From positions 1 through 64,000 of IMG/VR virus record IMGVR_UViG_3300050821_004459: a DNA stretch of 64,000 nucleotides. One strand, written 5' to 3'. The first letter of the stretch is position 1. Every line of letters starts with the position of its first letter. The translations under genes and the position numbers were made by a program. The DNA comes from a virus. Positions 23,061 through 30,121 of this stretch are shown one piece after another. The notes below the pieces were generated by a model. The model saw nothing but the letters and a program-made list of their open reading frames with translations, was not told the origin of the DNA and did not search any database.

Positions 23061-23936
23061 ATGCCCAGGCTACGCATGGATGATGACGAGTTCGATGTCG
23101 ACGAACTCGAAAATGCAGAATATGACGAGGACAGTCAGTTCCAGCCTTATACCGGACCAATGCCCCCGAACAACACGCTGCTTACTGGGCGGATCAAGAA
23201 GGCATGGTGGACGTTCACCGCGAGTGACGACCGGATGATGAAGGTTGTCTGGGAAGCGGACGAGTACGCCGGCAAGTACAAGACGATGGGCGTCTGGGAC
23301 AACATCACATTCAACGCCAAGAGTAAGTGGCGATGGTACCCGTTCCTCCAGGCATTCGGCTTGACGCTGAACGATGTCAAGAAAAAGATGTTCGTCGTCG
23401 GCGATGAGGATGACCCTAACCTCGGTGCCCCAATCGAGAAGATAGGGAAGTGGGTCCCAGGCGAAGAGTCCGCTGATGTTCGTATCATCACCACTAACAA
23501 ACGCGACAATGGCGGAGAAATGCGCGTCAACGTGGTCAAGTACCTACCCTATGAAGATGAAGATGAGGAGGATGATGACTACGAGGATGATGAGGACGAT
23601 GAGGAAGAGGAGCAGCCCCCTCCTACCAGGCGAGTGCGCGCTCCCGCTGCGAAATCTGCCGCTACTTCGAAGGCTGGTGCTGCAAAGCGAAGGGCCGCAC
23701 CGGAGCCAGTAGAGGACGAGGATGAGGACGAGCCCGAGGAGGATGAAGACCAGGAAGAAGAGGCAGCCCCGGAAAGGCCCGCTAAGCGCCGCGCCGCTAA
23801 GCCGGGCACCGCTACCGCCGCCGCTCGTTCCGGCCGTCCCGTTCCGGCCCGTAGCGCCGCGCGAACCGGTAAGGTAGCGGGTAAGCGACCCCGCCGGGCA
23901 ACCTCGCAGGGTAGCGACGAGGAACCACCCTTCTAG
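23061..23936 (+). CDS. ssDNA-binding-like protein with long acidic/basic disordered tail
   Basis: 291 aa. Residues 25-160 look like an OB-fold phage SSB (DUF669/gp2.5-type): TLLTGRIKKAWWTFTASDDR, MKVVWEADEYAGKYKTMGVW and WRWYPFLQAFGL. The tail alternates poly-Asp/Glu blocks with Arg/Ala/Pro-rich blocks. An acidic C-terminus in phage SSBs recruits replication proteins and competes with ssDNA. Synteny with a Sak4-like ATPase strongly supports an SSB role. Confidence 0.75.
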   Translation: MPRLRMDDDEFDVDELENAEYDEDSQFQPYTGPMPPNNTLLTGRIKKAWWTFTASDDRMMKVVWEADEYAGKYKTMGVWDNITFNAKSKWRWYPFLQAFGLTLNDVKKKMFVVGDEDDPNLGAPIEKIGKWVPGEESADVRIITTNKRDNGGEMRVNVVKYLPYEDEDEEDDDYEDDEDDEEEEQPPPTRRVRAPAAKSAATSKAGAAKRRAAPEPVEDEDEDEPEEDEDQEEEAAPERPAKRRAAKPGTATAAARSGRPVPARSAARTGKVAGKRPRRATSQGSDEEPPF

Positions 23937-24054
23937 ACAATGTCGTCTGTCTCCCACCGAGTGGGGGCGGCAGGGTCTGCGGAGGAATGGGATAGGAGAC
24001 TGATCAACTCTGTCACCTCACTCGCGGCAGACACAAATATTCCAAGGAGAAGAA

Positions 24055-24204
24055 ATGAACCGAAGCTTCGCCAACGGTAATGGCGCATCGAACTCTCAGG
24101 GCCCTGGTGACCCGTACTGGAGCATGCGGCATCAGGGCTGGGATATCCGACCGTACAACTTCTATGAGCTCATTAACCCGCTCGCACCCCAGGGAAGGAT
24201 CTGA
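24055..24204 (+). CDS. Tandem micro-protein 1 of a three-member family (49 aa)
   Basis: ATG at 24055 with AAGGAGAAGAA just before. Variable N-terminus (MNRSFANGNGASNSQ), then the family core GPGDPYW, a short spacer, QGWDIRPYNFYELINPL and the ending PQGRI. Adjacent genes repeat this plan, so it is a real, duplicated coding unit. There is no signal peptide or cysteine. Function unknown; candidates are a structural peptide, a signal or precursor peptide, or an inhibitor of a host protein. Confidence 0.75.
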   Translation: MNRSFANGNGASNSQGPGDPYWSMRHQGWDIRPYNFYELINPLAPQGRI

Positions 24205-24356
24205 TGGGCAACAAAAGTCTAGGCAACGGCAACGGCGCAAACGGGCAGAGCGGCCCTGGCGATCCATACTACAGCTCTTGGCGCCAGGGCTGGAATATCC
24301 GCCCATACAACTTCTATGAACTCATCAACCCGCTCACCCCTCAGGGTAGGCTGTAA
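24204..24356 (+). CDS. Tandem micro-protein 2 (50 aa)
   Basis: ATG overlaps the previous TGA. Same plan: N-terminal NGNGANGQSGPGDPYY, then RQGWNIRPYNFYELINPL and PQGRL. Amino-acid identity to its neighbours is high in the C-terminal 28 residues while codons differ at many third positions, consistent with selection on protein sequence. Confidence 0.75.
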   Translation: MGNKSLGNGNGANGQSGPGDPYYSSWRQGWNIRPYNFYELINPLTPQGRL

Positions 24357-24511
24357 TGAACAGCAGGGGAACCAGTGATAGCGGGAGTGGAGCTAACGGG
24401 CAGAGTGGCCCTGGTGACCCGTACTGGAATTCAAAGCGGCAGGGATGGAACATCCGGCCGACCAACTTCTATGAGCTGATCAACCCGCTCGAACCACAGG
24501 GCAGGCTGTAA
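24356..24511 (+). CDS. Tandem micro-protein 3 (51 aa)
   Basis: TAATG overlap with copy 2. Carries NGQSGPGDPYW, RQGWNIRPTNFYELINPL and PQGRL. One notable change is Tyr to Thr in the RPYN motif. The whole array is translationally coupled. Confidence 0.75.
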   Translation: MNSRGTSDSGSGANGQSGPGDPYWNSKRQGWNIRPTNFYELINPLEPQGRL

Positions 24512-24630
24512 TGCGCAAGCGTAGCGTGGCCGTAGGCGCAGGGCCTAACCCGGGCTGTAGCTATGCGAACGAGCAAGTGGCACCACTTAACCTAGTGCCA
24601 TCACAGTCACACTGGTGGTATATGGTATGA
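24511..24630 (+). CDS. Micro-protein (39 aa) between the triplet and DUF397 gene
   Basis: TAATG overlap with copy 3 and ATGA overlap with the DUF397 gene. Starts MRKRSVAVGAGPNPGCSYAN and ends HWWYMV. It is not clearly a fourth copy, though it shares a GPNPG element and aromatic residues near the end. The continuous chain of overlapping stops and starts supports translation. Confidence 0.5.
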   Translation: MRKRSVAVGAGPNPGCSYANEQVAPLNLVPSQSHWWYMV

Positions 24631-24875
24631 ACGGGAAGTGGCTGAAAAGCTCGCTTAGCAACTTCAGTGGCAGCTGTGTCGAAGTCAAGGCCTTGCCCGA
24701 TGGCGGAGCACAAGTCCGGAATAGCAATGATCCGGACGGTGGCATGCTAACCTTCACCGAGGGTGAATGGGACGCATTCGTCGGCGGATGTAAGAATGGC
24801 GAATTCGACCTGGATGATGATGGGCGTCTAATAGCCCTCTCTGAGAAGCCAAAGCTACATACCGTAGCCGAATGA
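24627..24875 (+). CDS. DUF397-family protein
   Basis: 82 aa from ATG 24627. Matches DUF397: WLKSSLSNFSGSCVEVK, then VRNSNDPDG, and FTEGEWDAFVGGCKNGEFD. In actinobacteria these small proteins are typically paired with XRE-family HTH regulators; here no XRE gene is adjacent, so the phage copy may engage a host regulator (inference). It follows four coupled micro-genes and is followed by two strong hairpins. Confidence 0.85.
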   Translation: MNGKWLKSSLSNFSGSCVEVKALPDGGAQVRNSNDPDGGMLTFTEGEWDAFVGGCKNGEFDLDDDGRLIALSEKPKLHTVAE

Positions 24876-24878
24876 ACG

Positions 24879-24931
24879 TCCCGCTCGCGGGTGTGGTTGA
24901 CCAGCGCTCACGGCCCTCTCTGCGGGCGGGA
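24879..24931 (+). terminator. Hairpin after DUF397 gene
   Basis: TCCCGCTCGC at 24879-24888 pairs with GCGGGCGGGA at 24922-24931 (one G-U) with a 33-nt loop. It is followed at once by a second, longer hairpin. Likely end of the micro-protein operon. Confidence 0.5.
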
Positions 24932-24935
24932 TAAA

Positions 24936-24992
24936 GGCCCTGCTCGGTAGCCAGCGGGCATTGCGTCCTGTGATATTCTACCGGGCAGGGCC
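24936..24992 (+). terminator. 15-bp hairpin with CCTGCTCGG arm
   Basis: GGCCCTGCTCGGTAG at 24936-24950 pairs with CTACCGGGCAGGGCC at 24978-24992, one G-U in 15 pairs, loop 27 nt. It shares its CCTGCTCGG core with the arm at 897-905. Lies 40 bases before the start of the 25032 gene, so it could also be a 5' leader element. Confidence 0.55.
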
Positions 24993-25031
24993 GAACAACC
25001 AGGAGAAGAACAACAACCGGAAGGCAACGCT

Positions 25032-25862
25032 GTGAAGATCGACCGCACCGAACTTACCACCGGTGGCAAGGATCGCACAAAGCGCGAGGAGGACATCGTT
25101 TCTCTGTTCAAGGCCGGTCAGGAGATGGAGCCCGAGCAGTACTGGGACATTTCCGCCTCTACTGGCTGGGCGTGGCTGAAGAACCCGGAACTGTGCACAT
25201 TCACGATCACAGCCGGAGCCATCAAGGGATTCCTGGAGCCGTTCGCCATCCTCGACAGCCAGAAGGGCAAGGAGTCGGAGGGTGGCGGTGTCGCTACTTA
25301 CCCGTTCAACAACCAGTACGTTCCTCTGTCCGACAAGCGGGATGAGGAGGGCGAACTCATCATCGACATGAACCCAAGCAATGCCGATGAACGTATCGCA
25401 TACTTCATGTCACTGTACCCGCAGCTATTCCAGGGCGGGAAGCCCGTGGCTGGCGGTACCGAAGCTATGTCTGCCATCGAGGCTGGCGACGAGCACTTCA
25501 TGGACGAGTTCGGGGATCGCAAGTTCTCTGACCGGCCATTCCGCGGTCGTGTATTCTGGAGCGACGGCATCCTGAATGACATCGCCAAAGTCCGGCGCTA
25601 TCTGTCGCAAGCCAAGCTGGGCGAAGGACCGACCGCCGGTTATGGTGACCATGGGCAGTGGATTGAGGCCTGGGCCGTGGGCATCCTCGGGGAAGGTCCC
25701 GACGAGGATGGTAACGACCCCGGGAAGGACGCATACAACCAGTTCCAGGATCTGGCCAAGGATCACCCGTGGATCCATTCGTACTACTTCCAGGGAGTCA
25801 AGAATGGGGCCGAGATCTCTGAGGACATGGCAATCGCAGTAGTCCCCGGCTCGCAGGGCTAA
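25032..25862 (+). CDS. Conserved-looking hypothetical protein (276 aa), GTG start
   Basis: Preceded by AGGAGAAG and CCGGAAGG. Mixed alpha/beta with well-formed segments: KREEDIVSLFKAGQEMEPEQ, GFLEPFAILDSQKG, RVFWSDGILNDIAKVRRYLS and DLAKDHPWIHSYYFQGVKNG. No nucleotide-binding or metal motif is obvious. Flanked by hairpins on both sides, it forms its own transcription unit and has GC-rich, high-expression-like codon use (choices such as AAC, ATC, CTG). Function unknown. Confidence 0.65.
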   Translation: MKIDRTELTTGGKDRTKREEDIVSLFKAGQEMEPEQYWDISASTGWAWLKNPELCTFTITAGAIKGFLEPFAILDSQKGKESEGGGVATYPFNNQYVPLSDKRDEEGELIIDMNPSNADERIAYFMSLYPQLFQGGKPVAGGTEAMSAIEAGDEHFMDEFGDRKFSDRPFRGRVFWSDGILNDIAKVRRYLSQAKLGEGPTAGYGDHGQWIEAWAVGILGEGPDEDGNDPGKDAYNQFQDLAKDHPWIHSYYFQGVKNGAEISEDMAIAVVPGSQG

Positions 25863-25877
25863 CCCTCCCCTGAGCGC

Positions 25878-25939
25878 CCTGCTCGAATTACTCTGCCGAC
25901 TCGCCGCAAACCCGTCTGGCACAACATGATTCGAGCAGG
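25878..25939 (+). terminator. Perfect 11-bp hairpin with CCTGCTCG arm
   Basis: CCTGCTCGAAT at 25878-25888 and ATTCGAGCAGG at 25929-25939, loop 40 nt. It starts 16 bases after the stop of the 25032 gene and belongs to the same arm family as the hairpins at 897, 3330 and 24936. Confidence 0.5.
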
Positions 25940-25981
25940 ACCCTGAAGTGAGGGCCAACAATCAGAAGAAAGGCATGGCGT

Positions 25982-26317
25982 ATGTCAGATGATCTGAGGT
26001 TCCGTAACATGTCACTGAATGAGCCCGTGACAATTACACTACCGGCACATATCTGGTTGGGATTCATGTTCGCCTATAGCGATTCTGAATGGAGCAATCT
26101 CTGCGCCGGGAAGATTGCCTTCGAGGCTCAGAAGGCAGTTATGGACCCAGTATACGTAAAGGAACAGGAAGCCAAGATACAGGCCCAGGCGGACATGCAG
26201 CATGCAGCATTCCATCATATGTTTACCGGGCAACATCCGGAGAATCCTCCGAATGTAACTGATGTAGGGCCGTTCGGGATTAATTGGCCTAGCACGGAGC
26301 CTGATCAGGATGGATAG
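25982..26317 (+). CDS. Hypothetical protein (111 aa)
   Basis: Begins after AGAAAGG. Contains LNEPVTITLPAHIWLGFMFA, a motif also used by small phage proteins of unknown role, then a helical KEQEAKIQAQADMQHAAFHH and a Pro-rich end. Overlaps the next micro-gene by eight bases. Confidence 0.5.
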   Translation: MSDDLRFRNMSLNEPVTITLPAHIWLGFMFAYSDSEWSNLCAGKIAFEAQKAVMDPVYVKEQEAKIQAQADMQHAAFHHMFTGQHPENPPNVTDVGPFGINWPSTEPDQDG

Positions 26318-26459
26318 GCAACCACTGACCGCCAAGGGCATAGGAAAGTGGATTAGGTCATGGTGGTGGTCTCCGGGAGGCAGGCACAAGAAGGAAGCCA
26401 AGCGAAGGTCGGCACGCCGCGAACGCCCGAAGGGCAAGAGGGACATTGAAAAATTCTGA
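26310..26459 (+). CDS. Very basic micro-protein (49 aa)
   Basis: ATG at 26310. Starts MDRQPLTAKGIGKWIRSWWW and then is dominated by Lys and Arg (HKKEAKRRSARRERPKGKR). Probably binds nucleic acid. Overlaps both neighbours by a few bases. Confidence 0.5.
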   Translation: MDRQPLTAKGIGKWIRSWWWSPGGRHKKEAKRRSARRERPKGKRDIEKF

Positions 26460-26598
26460 CGGAGTGGCGATCCCGCTCTCGGCAAATGAACTGAAAATCC
26501 GGTACATCAAGCAGAATAATAGCGGGAGGCTGAAGCCGGGTCAGAATCGGAGGGTCAAGAAAAAGCAGAACCAAGCTAGGGGGCACAAGGAATCATGA
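26446..26598 (+). CDS. Basic micro-protein (50 aa), TTG start
   Basis: TTG at 26446 behind AGAGGGA; an in-frame GTG at 26464 is an alternative. Contains ANELKIRYIKQNNSGRLKPG and a Lys/Arg/Gln-rich tail. Overlaps the FAD-type gene by four bases, completing the coupled series. Confidence 0.45.
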   Translation: MKNSDGVAIPLSANELKIRYIKQNNSGRLKPGQNRRVKKKQNQARGHKES

Positions 26599-27527
26599 AG
26601 GTCATCGTTATTGGTGCGGGACCGGCCGGGCTAGCAGCAGCGCACGCTGCGACCGGACAGAAAGCCGATGTAACAATTCTAGCACCGGCTCGGATGACTC
26701 CACAGGAGGGCCCACTACTTCTGCAGAGGCCGATACCGGGCATCAATACCGATCACCCCGACGGTACCATTCATCAGGTAGTTATCGGCGGGAGTATCCT
26801 GCAGTATCGCTACAAGCTGTATGGTGATATCAATGTAGGTATCAACGGTGACATACTCAGGCAGCACTATCATGCATGGCGGCACCGCGAGACGTACGAA
26901 CGGCTCTGGCAGCTATACAGCGGTCTGATCACCGATTATGTCCTCACACCTCGTGAGATGCGCAACATTCATCGCGAAGCCGATCTAGTGGTTAGCACGG
27001 CCAGTGCGCAAACCATGTGTACCGTCGGGCACCACTTTCTGTACAAAGAAGTTGGAGTCACACCGGAGTTCTCGTACCCAGACCAGCCTGACAACACCAT
27101 CATATTCAATGCAGCACCGGCTCCAGCATGGGTGCGCAGCTCGCGGGTCTTTGGTGTACCAGTAACGGAATGGGCAGTCGGCTCACAGCACGGGATGCCT
27201 ACGAATGCCAGGATCATTCGAAAGCCGATCTCAACAGACTGTGACTGTTACACGAACATACTTCGCACCGGGCGCTTCGGTGCCTGGAAGAATGAAGTGT
27301 GGATCGATACAGCATACTGGGACACTTACAGCGCAATAGAAAGTATCAATAGCGCACACATCAGGGACATCGGCGATCTGTATCCAAATCAAGTGAATAT
27401 CAGCATACCGAAGGACATGGGCGATGAATTTGACCGGCAGCCAGAACCCGTGCCTGATCTGCACGGTAATCAGCAGCAGGGGTTATATCGAACGTACCGA
27501 GCACGGCATCATATTTCTGCCAGATGA
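26595..27527 (+). CDS. FAD/NAD(P)-binding oxidoreductase-like protein
   Basis: 310 aa. Starts with a classical dinucleotide-binding fold MKVIVIGAGPAGLAAAHAA (G-x-G-x2-G), then a strand ADVTILAP where an acidic residue would normally end strand 2; ADLVVSTASAQTM could be the second nucleotide-contact region. The rest is divergent. The C-terminal 35 residues overlap the HIT-like gene by 104 bases, so its true end may be functionally loose. It lies next to thyX, whose enzyme uses FAD and NADPH. Confidence 0.65.
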   Translation: MKVIVIGAGPAGLAAAHAATGQKADVTILAPARMTPQEGPLLLQRPIPGINTDHPDGTIHQVVIGGSILQYRYKLYGDINVGINGDILRQHYHAWRHRETYERLWQLYSGLITDYVLTPREMRNIHREADLVVSTASAQTMCTVGHHFLYKEVGVTPEFSYPDQPDNTIIFNAAPAPAWVRSSRVFGVPVTEWAVGSQHGMPTNARIIRKPISTDCDCYTNILRTGRFGAWKNEVWIDTAYWDTYSAIESINSAHIRDIGDLYPNQVNISIPKDMGDEFDRQPEPVPDLHGNQQQGLYRTYRARHHISAR

Positions 27528-27768
27528 TCCTATCGTGGCGGGGCATACGGTAGCAGCGTCTCTGATACATGTCGAGGATGCATTGGCCAATCCCACAATT
27601 ACCGCCCAGGTAATTAGGCTAGCCGCAATGAAGTCTAGGGGGCCCTGCTCTATTGTAATTCCAGTCGGCTCCGAAGTAGGGCAAATCTATCCACACATGT
27701 ATGTCGATATTGTACCTGCTGAAGCCGGTCGAATCGCATTCCAGAAAAGCAGCGGAGGTAAGAGGTAA
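27424..27768 (+). CDS. HIT-fold-like protein lacking the histidine triad
   Basis: 114 aa. NPCLICTVISSRGYIERTEH, then FLPDDPIVAGHTVAASLIHV and GQIYPHMYVDIVPAE follow the HIT layout (N-terminal C-x2-C as in many HIT proteins, a central G-H-T-x-V strand, and the C-terminal catalytic strand). The expected H-x-H-x-H is reduced to P-H-M-Y-V. A nucleotide-binding but catalytically weak role is plausible. One-base overlap with thyX. Confidence 0.55.
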   Translation: MNLTGSQNPCLICTVISSRGYIERTEHGIIFLPDDPIVAGHTVAASLIHVEDALANPTITAQVIRLAAMKSRGPCSIVIPVGSEVGQIYPHMYVDIVPAEAGRIAFQKSSGGKR

Positions 27769-28775
27769 TGGCTCCCGGTAATAGCGTCCAGAAGTGGTCC
27801 GACGTAGCAATGTACGAATCAGCCCACAATGCAATGGCTGATGCAGGACAGCAGGTGGAGCCAAGAGTAACCCTCGTCTCAATGACTCATCAGCCGCTCC
27901 GGACGATGGCGGCTGCGTGCGAACTGTACATCGGTCACATGGTAACTGACCCGATGGATATCAATAAGCCGCTAGCCATGCACTGGCTAGAGGAAATGAC
28001 CAGGACAGAGCTGCAATCGGGTCTTGAATTCATCGATTTGCACTTCTTCTTCGAGGGTGTCACAAGGGCCTTCACTCACCAGGCTGTACGACAGAGGACA
28101 GCTGTATTTGTGCAGGAATCACAGCGCTTCGCAGTGAAGGAAAATGCCGAGCTTGAGGTGGCATACCCGCCGAGCATCGCGGGTCTCGACGATGATCACC
28201 CGATGCGTGTCCTGTGGGATCAGGCCAATGAATATGACGCAAGCGTCTACAATGGTCTGATTGGCGGCGGTATCCCGGCTGAGGATGCCAGGGGTCGTCT
28301 GCCACACAATATCACCACTCGCATGCATTACAAGACAAACCTGCGCAATCTCATCCCGCTAGCTGGCAAGCGACTCTGCTCTCAGGCTCAGTGGGAATGG
28401 AAGCAAGTCTGGTATGAAATGATCCGTGCCATCCTCGACTATGGACCGGTGCATGAGCGCTGGCAGCAGCGCGAGATCATCAAGCTATTCAAGCCAATCT
28501 GCTATCAAACTGGCAGGTGCGGGTTCCACGCGGAGTCCGATCGATTCTGCGCCATCCGCAGCCGGGTAGACGTCCACACTGCAAATGGAGATAACCCCAC
28601 GACGTGGGTTGACATCGACCCACTCGAACCACTTCGTGAGGGTGCAGCTCGACTCTCGCCCGCAATGGCCGAGCATCTAAAGCTCCCGGTAAGGTACTGC
28701 GGAGATACAGACACGCACGAGGAACACGAGTACCTATACCATCTTGCCAATTACAGGTGCCTCGGGATTCGCTAG
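27768..28775 (+). CDS. thyX: FAD-dependent thymidylate synthase ThyX
   Basis: 335 aa. The ThyX signature R-x-R-x5-x-E-S-x-R is present as RQRTAVFVQESQRF (about 108-121), preceded by the FAD-contact helix HFFFEGVTRAFTHQAVRQR. GRLPHNITTRMHYKTNLRNL and the following helical region match the dUMP-site half. It converts dUMP to dTMP with methylene-THF and NADPH, supplying thymidine for phage DNA. About 90 residues longer than average, with a C-terminal Cys/His extension (CGFHAESDRFC). Confidence 0.85.
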   Translation: MAPGNSVQKWSDVAMYESAHNAMADAGQQVEPRVTLVSMTHQPLRTMAAACELYIGHMVTDPMDINKPLAMHWLEEMTRTELQSGLEFIDLHFFFEGVTRAFTHQAVRQRTAVFVQESQRFAVKENAELEVAYPPSIAGLDDDHPMRVLWDQANEYDASVYNGLIGGGIPAEDARGRLPHNITTRMHYKTNLRNLIPLAGKRLCSQAQWEWKQVWYEMIRAILDYGPVHERWQQREIIKLFKPICYQTGRCGFHAESDRFCAIRSRVDVHTANGDNPTTWVDIDPLEPLREGAARLSPAMAEHLKLPVRYCGDTDTHEEHEYLYHLANYRCLGIR

Positions 28776-28842
28776 TAAGCTCGCCTTGCAGTCGGTATCC
28801 GACTACCCTAGGGCTAGGGACGGTAGCGGCTAGGGAGGTAAA

Positions 28843-29070
28843 ATGGCTGATCTGATTCTGGGGCTAATAGCCTTCCTGGTCGTGCTCAGCGGTCTAGTGA
28901 TGATAATGATAGTAGCGGTAGGCAAACGCCGCCGTGATGCTATCGCTAGGCGCAATGAGCCACAGGTCATGCAGAAAAGGCTGCGAGATCTGAATGCCCT
29001 CATCGATAGGATCAACCAGGCTACTACCGATGATGAGCTTGACAGCCTGGAACGACGGAAGGGTGAGTAG
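28843..29070 (+). CDS. Small membrane protein with coiled-coil tail (75 aa)
   Basis: GGGAGG precedes the ATG. Residues 4-27 form a transmembrane helix; RRRDAIARR marks the cytoplasmic side; residues 40-70 are a heptad-like helix (LRDLNALIDRINQATTDDEL). It ends on the start of the SPFH gene, suggesting a partner. Confidence 0.6.
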   Translation: MADLILGLIAFLVVLSGLVMIMIVAVGKRRRDAIARRNEPQVMQKRLRDLNALIDRINQATTDDELDSLERRKGE

Positions 29071-30038
29071 TGTTCCTATTCGTGATCGCAATCATCTTCT
29101 GGGTCATTGCGATCGTATTTATCGCCTGGGGTGCTCTGGGTCCGGATCTATCCCCACGTTCAGACTCGATCTGGTCTCGTGGAGCTAGGTATGGTGCTGG
29201 AGCTATATGCGTCGTGCTTGGCATCGCCTTCTACGCGGTCGGCGGAATCAAGAGCGTGCCGCCGAAGACTGTGGGAATCCCGATCGCATTCAATTCCGTG
29301 TCAGGTAGTACACTGAGTCCGGGAACACACTGGACATGGCAACCATGGCTCGGCGTCGTGGACGAAGACGAAACTGTTCAGACCACGACCTTCGAACCGG
29401 GTGGTACCGACGGCGTGATGCAGAATGGTACTGAATCCTGCGATGGCTCCCTGCCAGTACGAATCGGCGGAAACTTCCAGGCCTGCGCCAAGGTTACCAT
29501 TCAGTGGAAGATCCTCCCTGCTGCCGCTGGTGGACTGTTCGAAGACTACGCTAATCAGGGTAGCCTGATGTCAACCATCACGAATGCGGTCGTCATCCGG
29601 GAACTGGAGCAGGTCGTGAATAACGTGGTGGGTGACTACTCGCCTATTACCGATACCACGACCGTAAACACGACGGCCGGAGCCCAGAGCCAGTTCACCG
29701 GGTTCAGTTCACAGATCCTTGCGCAGATGCAGCATGACATCGGCAATCGGATCGACGTGATCAGCGTCTTGTTCCCGAACATGCAATATCCGGCACCAGT
29801 GGAAGCGCAGCTACAGGCAATCCAGCAAGCTGCTGCCAATCTCGTCATCGCTAAGACCAACGTCCTAGTCAACCAGGAGAACTCGCAGGCATTCGCTAAG
29901 CTAGGTGACCCGACTGTGGCCCAGCTCATCGCACAGTGCCTTACGGACGTCAAGAGCGAGAACAACCTTCCGGCTGGGTTTAGCTGCTTCCCTGGTTCAA
30001 CGAGCGGACTCGCACTCAACACAACCCCCGCCAAGTAG
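29070..30038 (+). CDS. SPFH/band-7 (prohibitin-like) membrane protein
   Basis: 322 aa, GTG start. Two N-terminal transmembrane helices (about 2-22 and 40-60), then the SPFH domain: IKSVPPKTVGIPIAFNSVSG, LSPGTHWTWQPWLGV, FQACAKVTIQWKI and an EDYANQGSLMSTITNAVVIR region, followed by Ala/Gln-rich helices (EAQLQAIQQAAANLVIAKTN) that usually drive oligomeric rings. Such proteins build membrane microdomains and inhibit proteases such as FtsH/HflB. In a phage it may protect phage proteins or alter the host membrane. Confidence 0.8.
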   Translation: MFLFVIAIIFWVIAIVFIAWGALGPDLSPRSDSIWSRGARYGAGAICVVLGIAFYAVGGIKSVPPKTVGIPIAFNSVSGSTLSPGTHWTWQPWLGVVDEDETVQTTTFEPGGTDGVMQNGTESCDGSLPVRIGGNFQACAKVTIQWKILPAAAGGLFEDYANQGSLMSTITNAVVIRELEQVVNNVVGDYSPITDTTTVNTTAGAQSQFTGFSSQILAQMQHDIGNRIDVISVLFPNMQYPAPVEAQLQAIQQAAANLVIAKTNVLVNQENSQAFAKLGDPTVAQLIAQCLTDVKSENNLPAGFSCFPGSTSGLALNTTPAK

Positions 30039-30056
30039 CAGAGCAACACACAAGCC

Positions 30057-30100
30057 CCCGGTGTGGCTCGGCCACTGCGGAGTAACCGGGCCACACCGGG
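30057..30100 (+). terminator. Perfect 11-bp hairpin after SPFH gene
   Basis: CCCGGTGTGGC at 30057-30067 pairs with GCCACACCGGG at 30090-30100, loop 22 nt. It sits between the SPFH and RtcB genes; probable terminator. Confidence 0.6.
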
Positions 30101-30121
30101 CCTGAATTTGGACGGACAATA

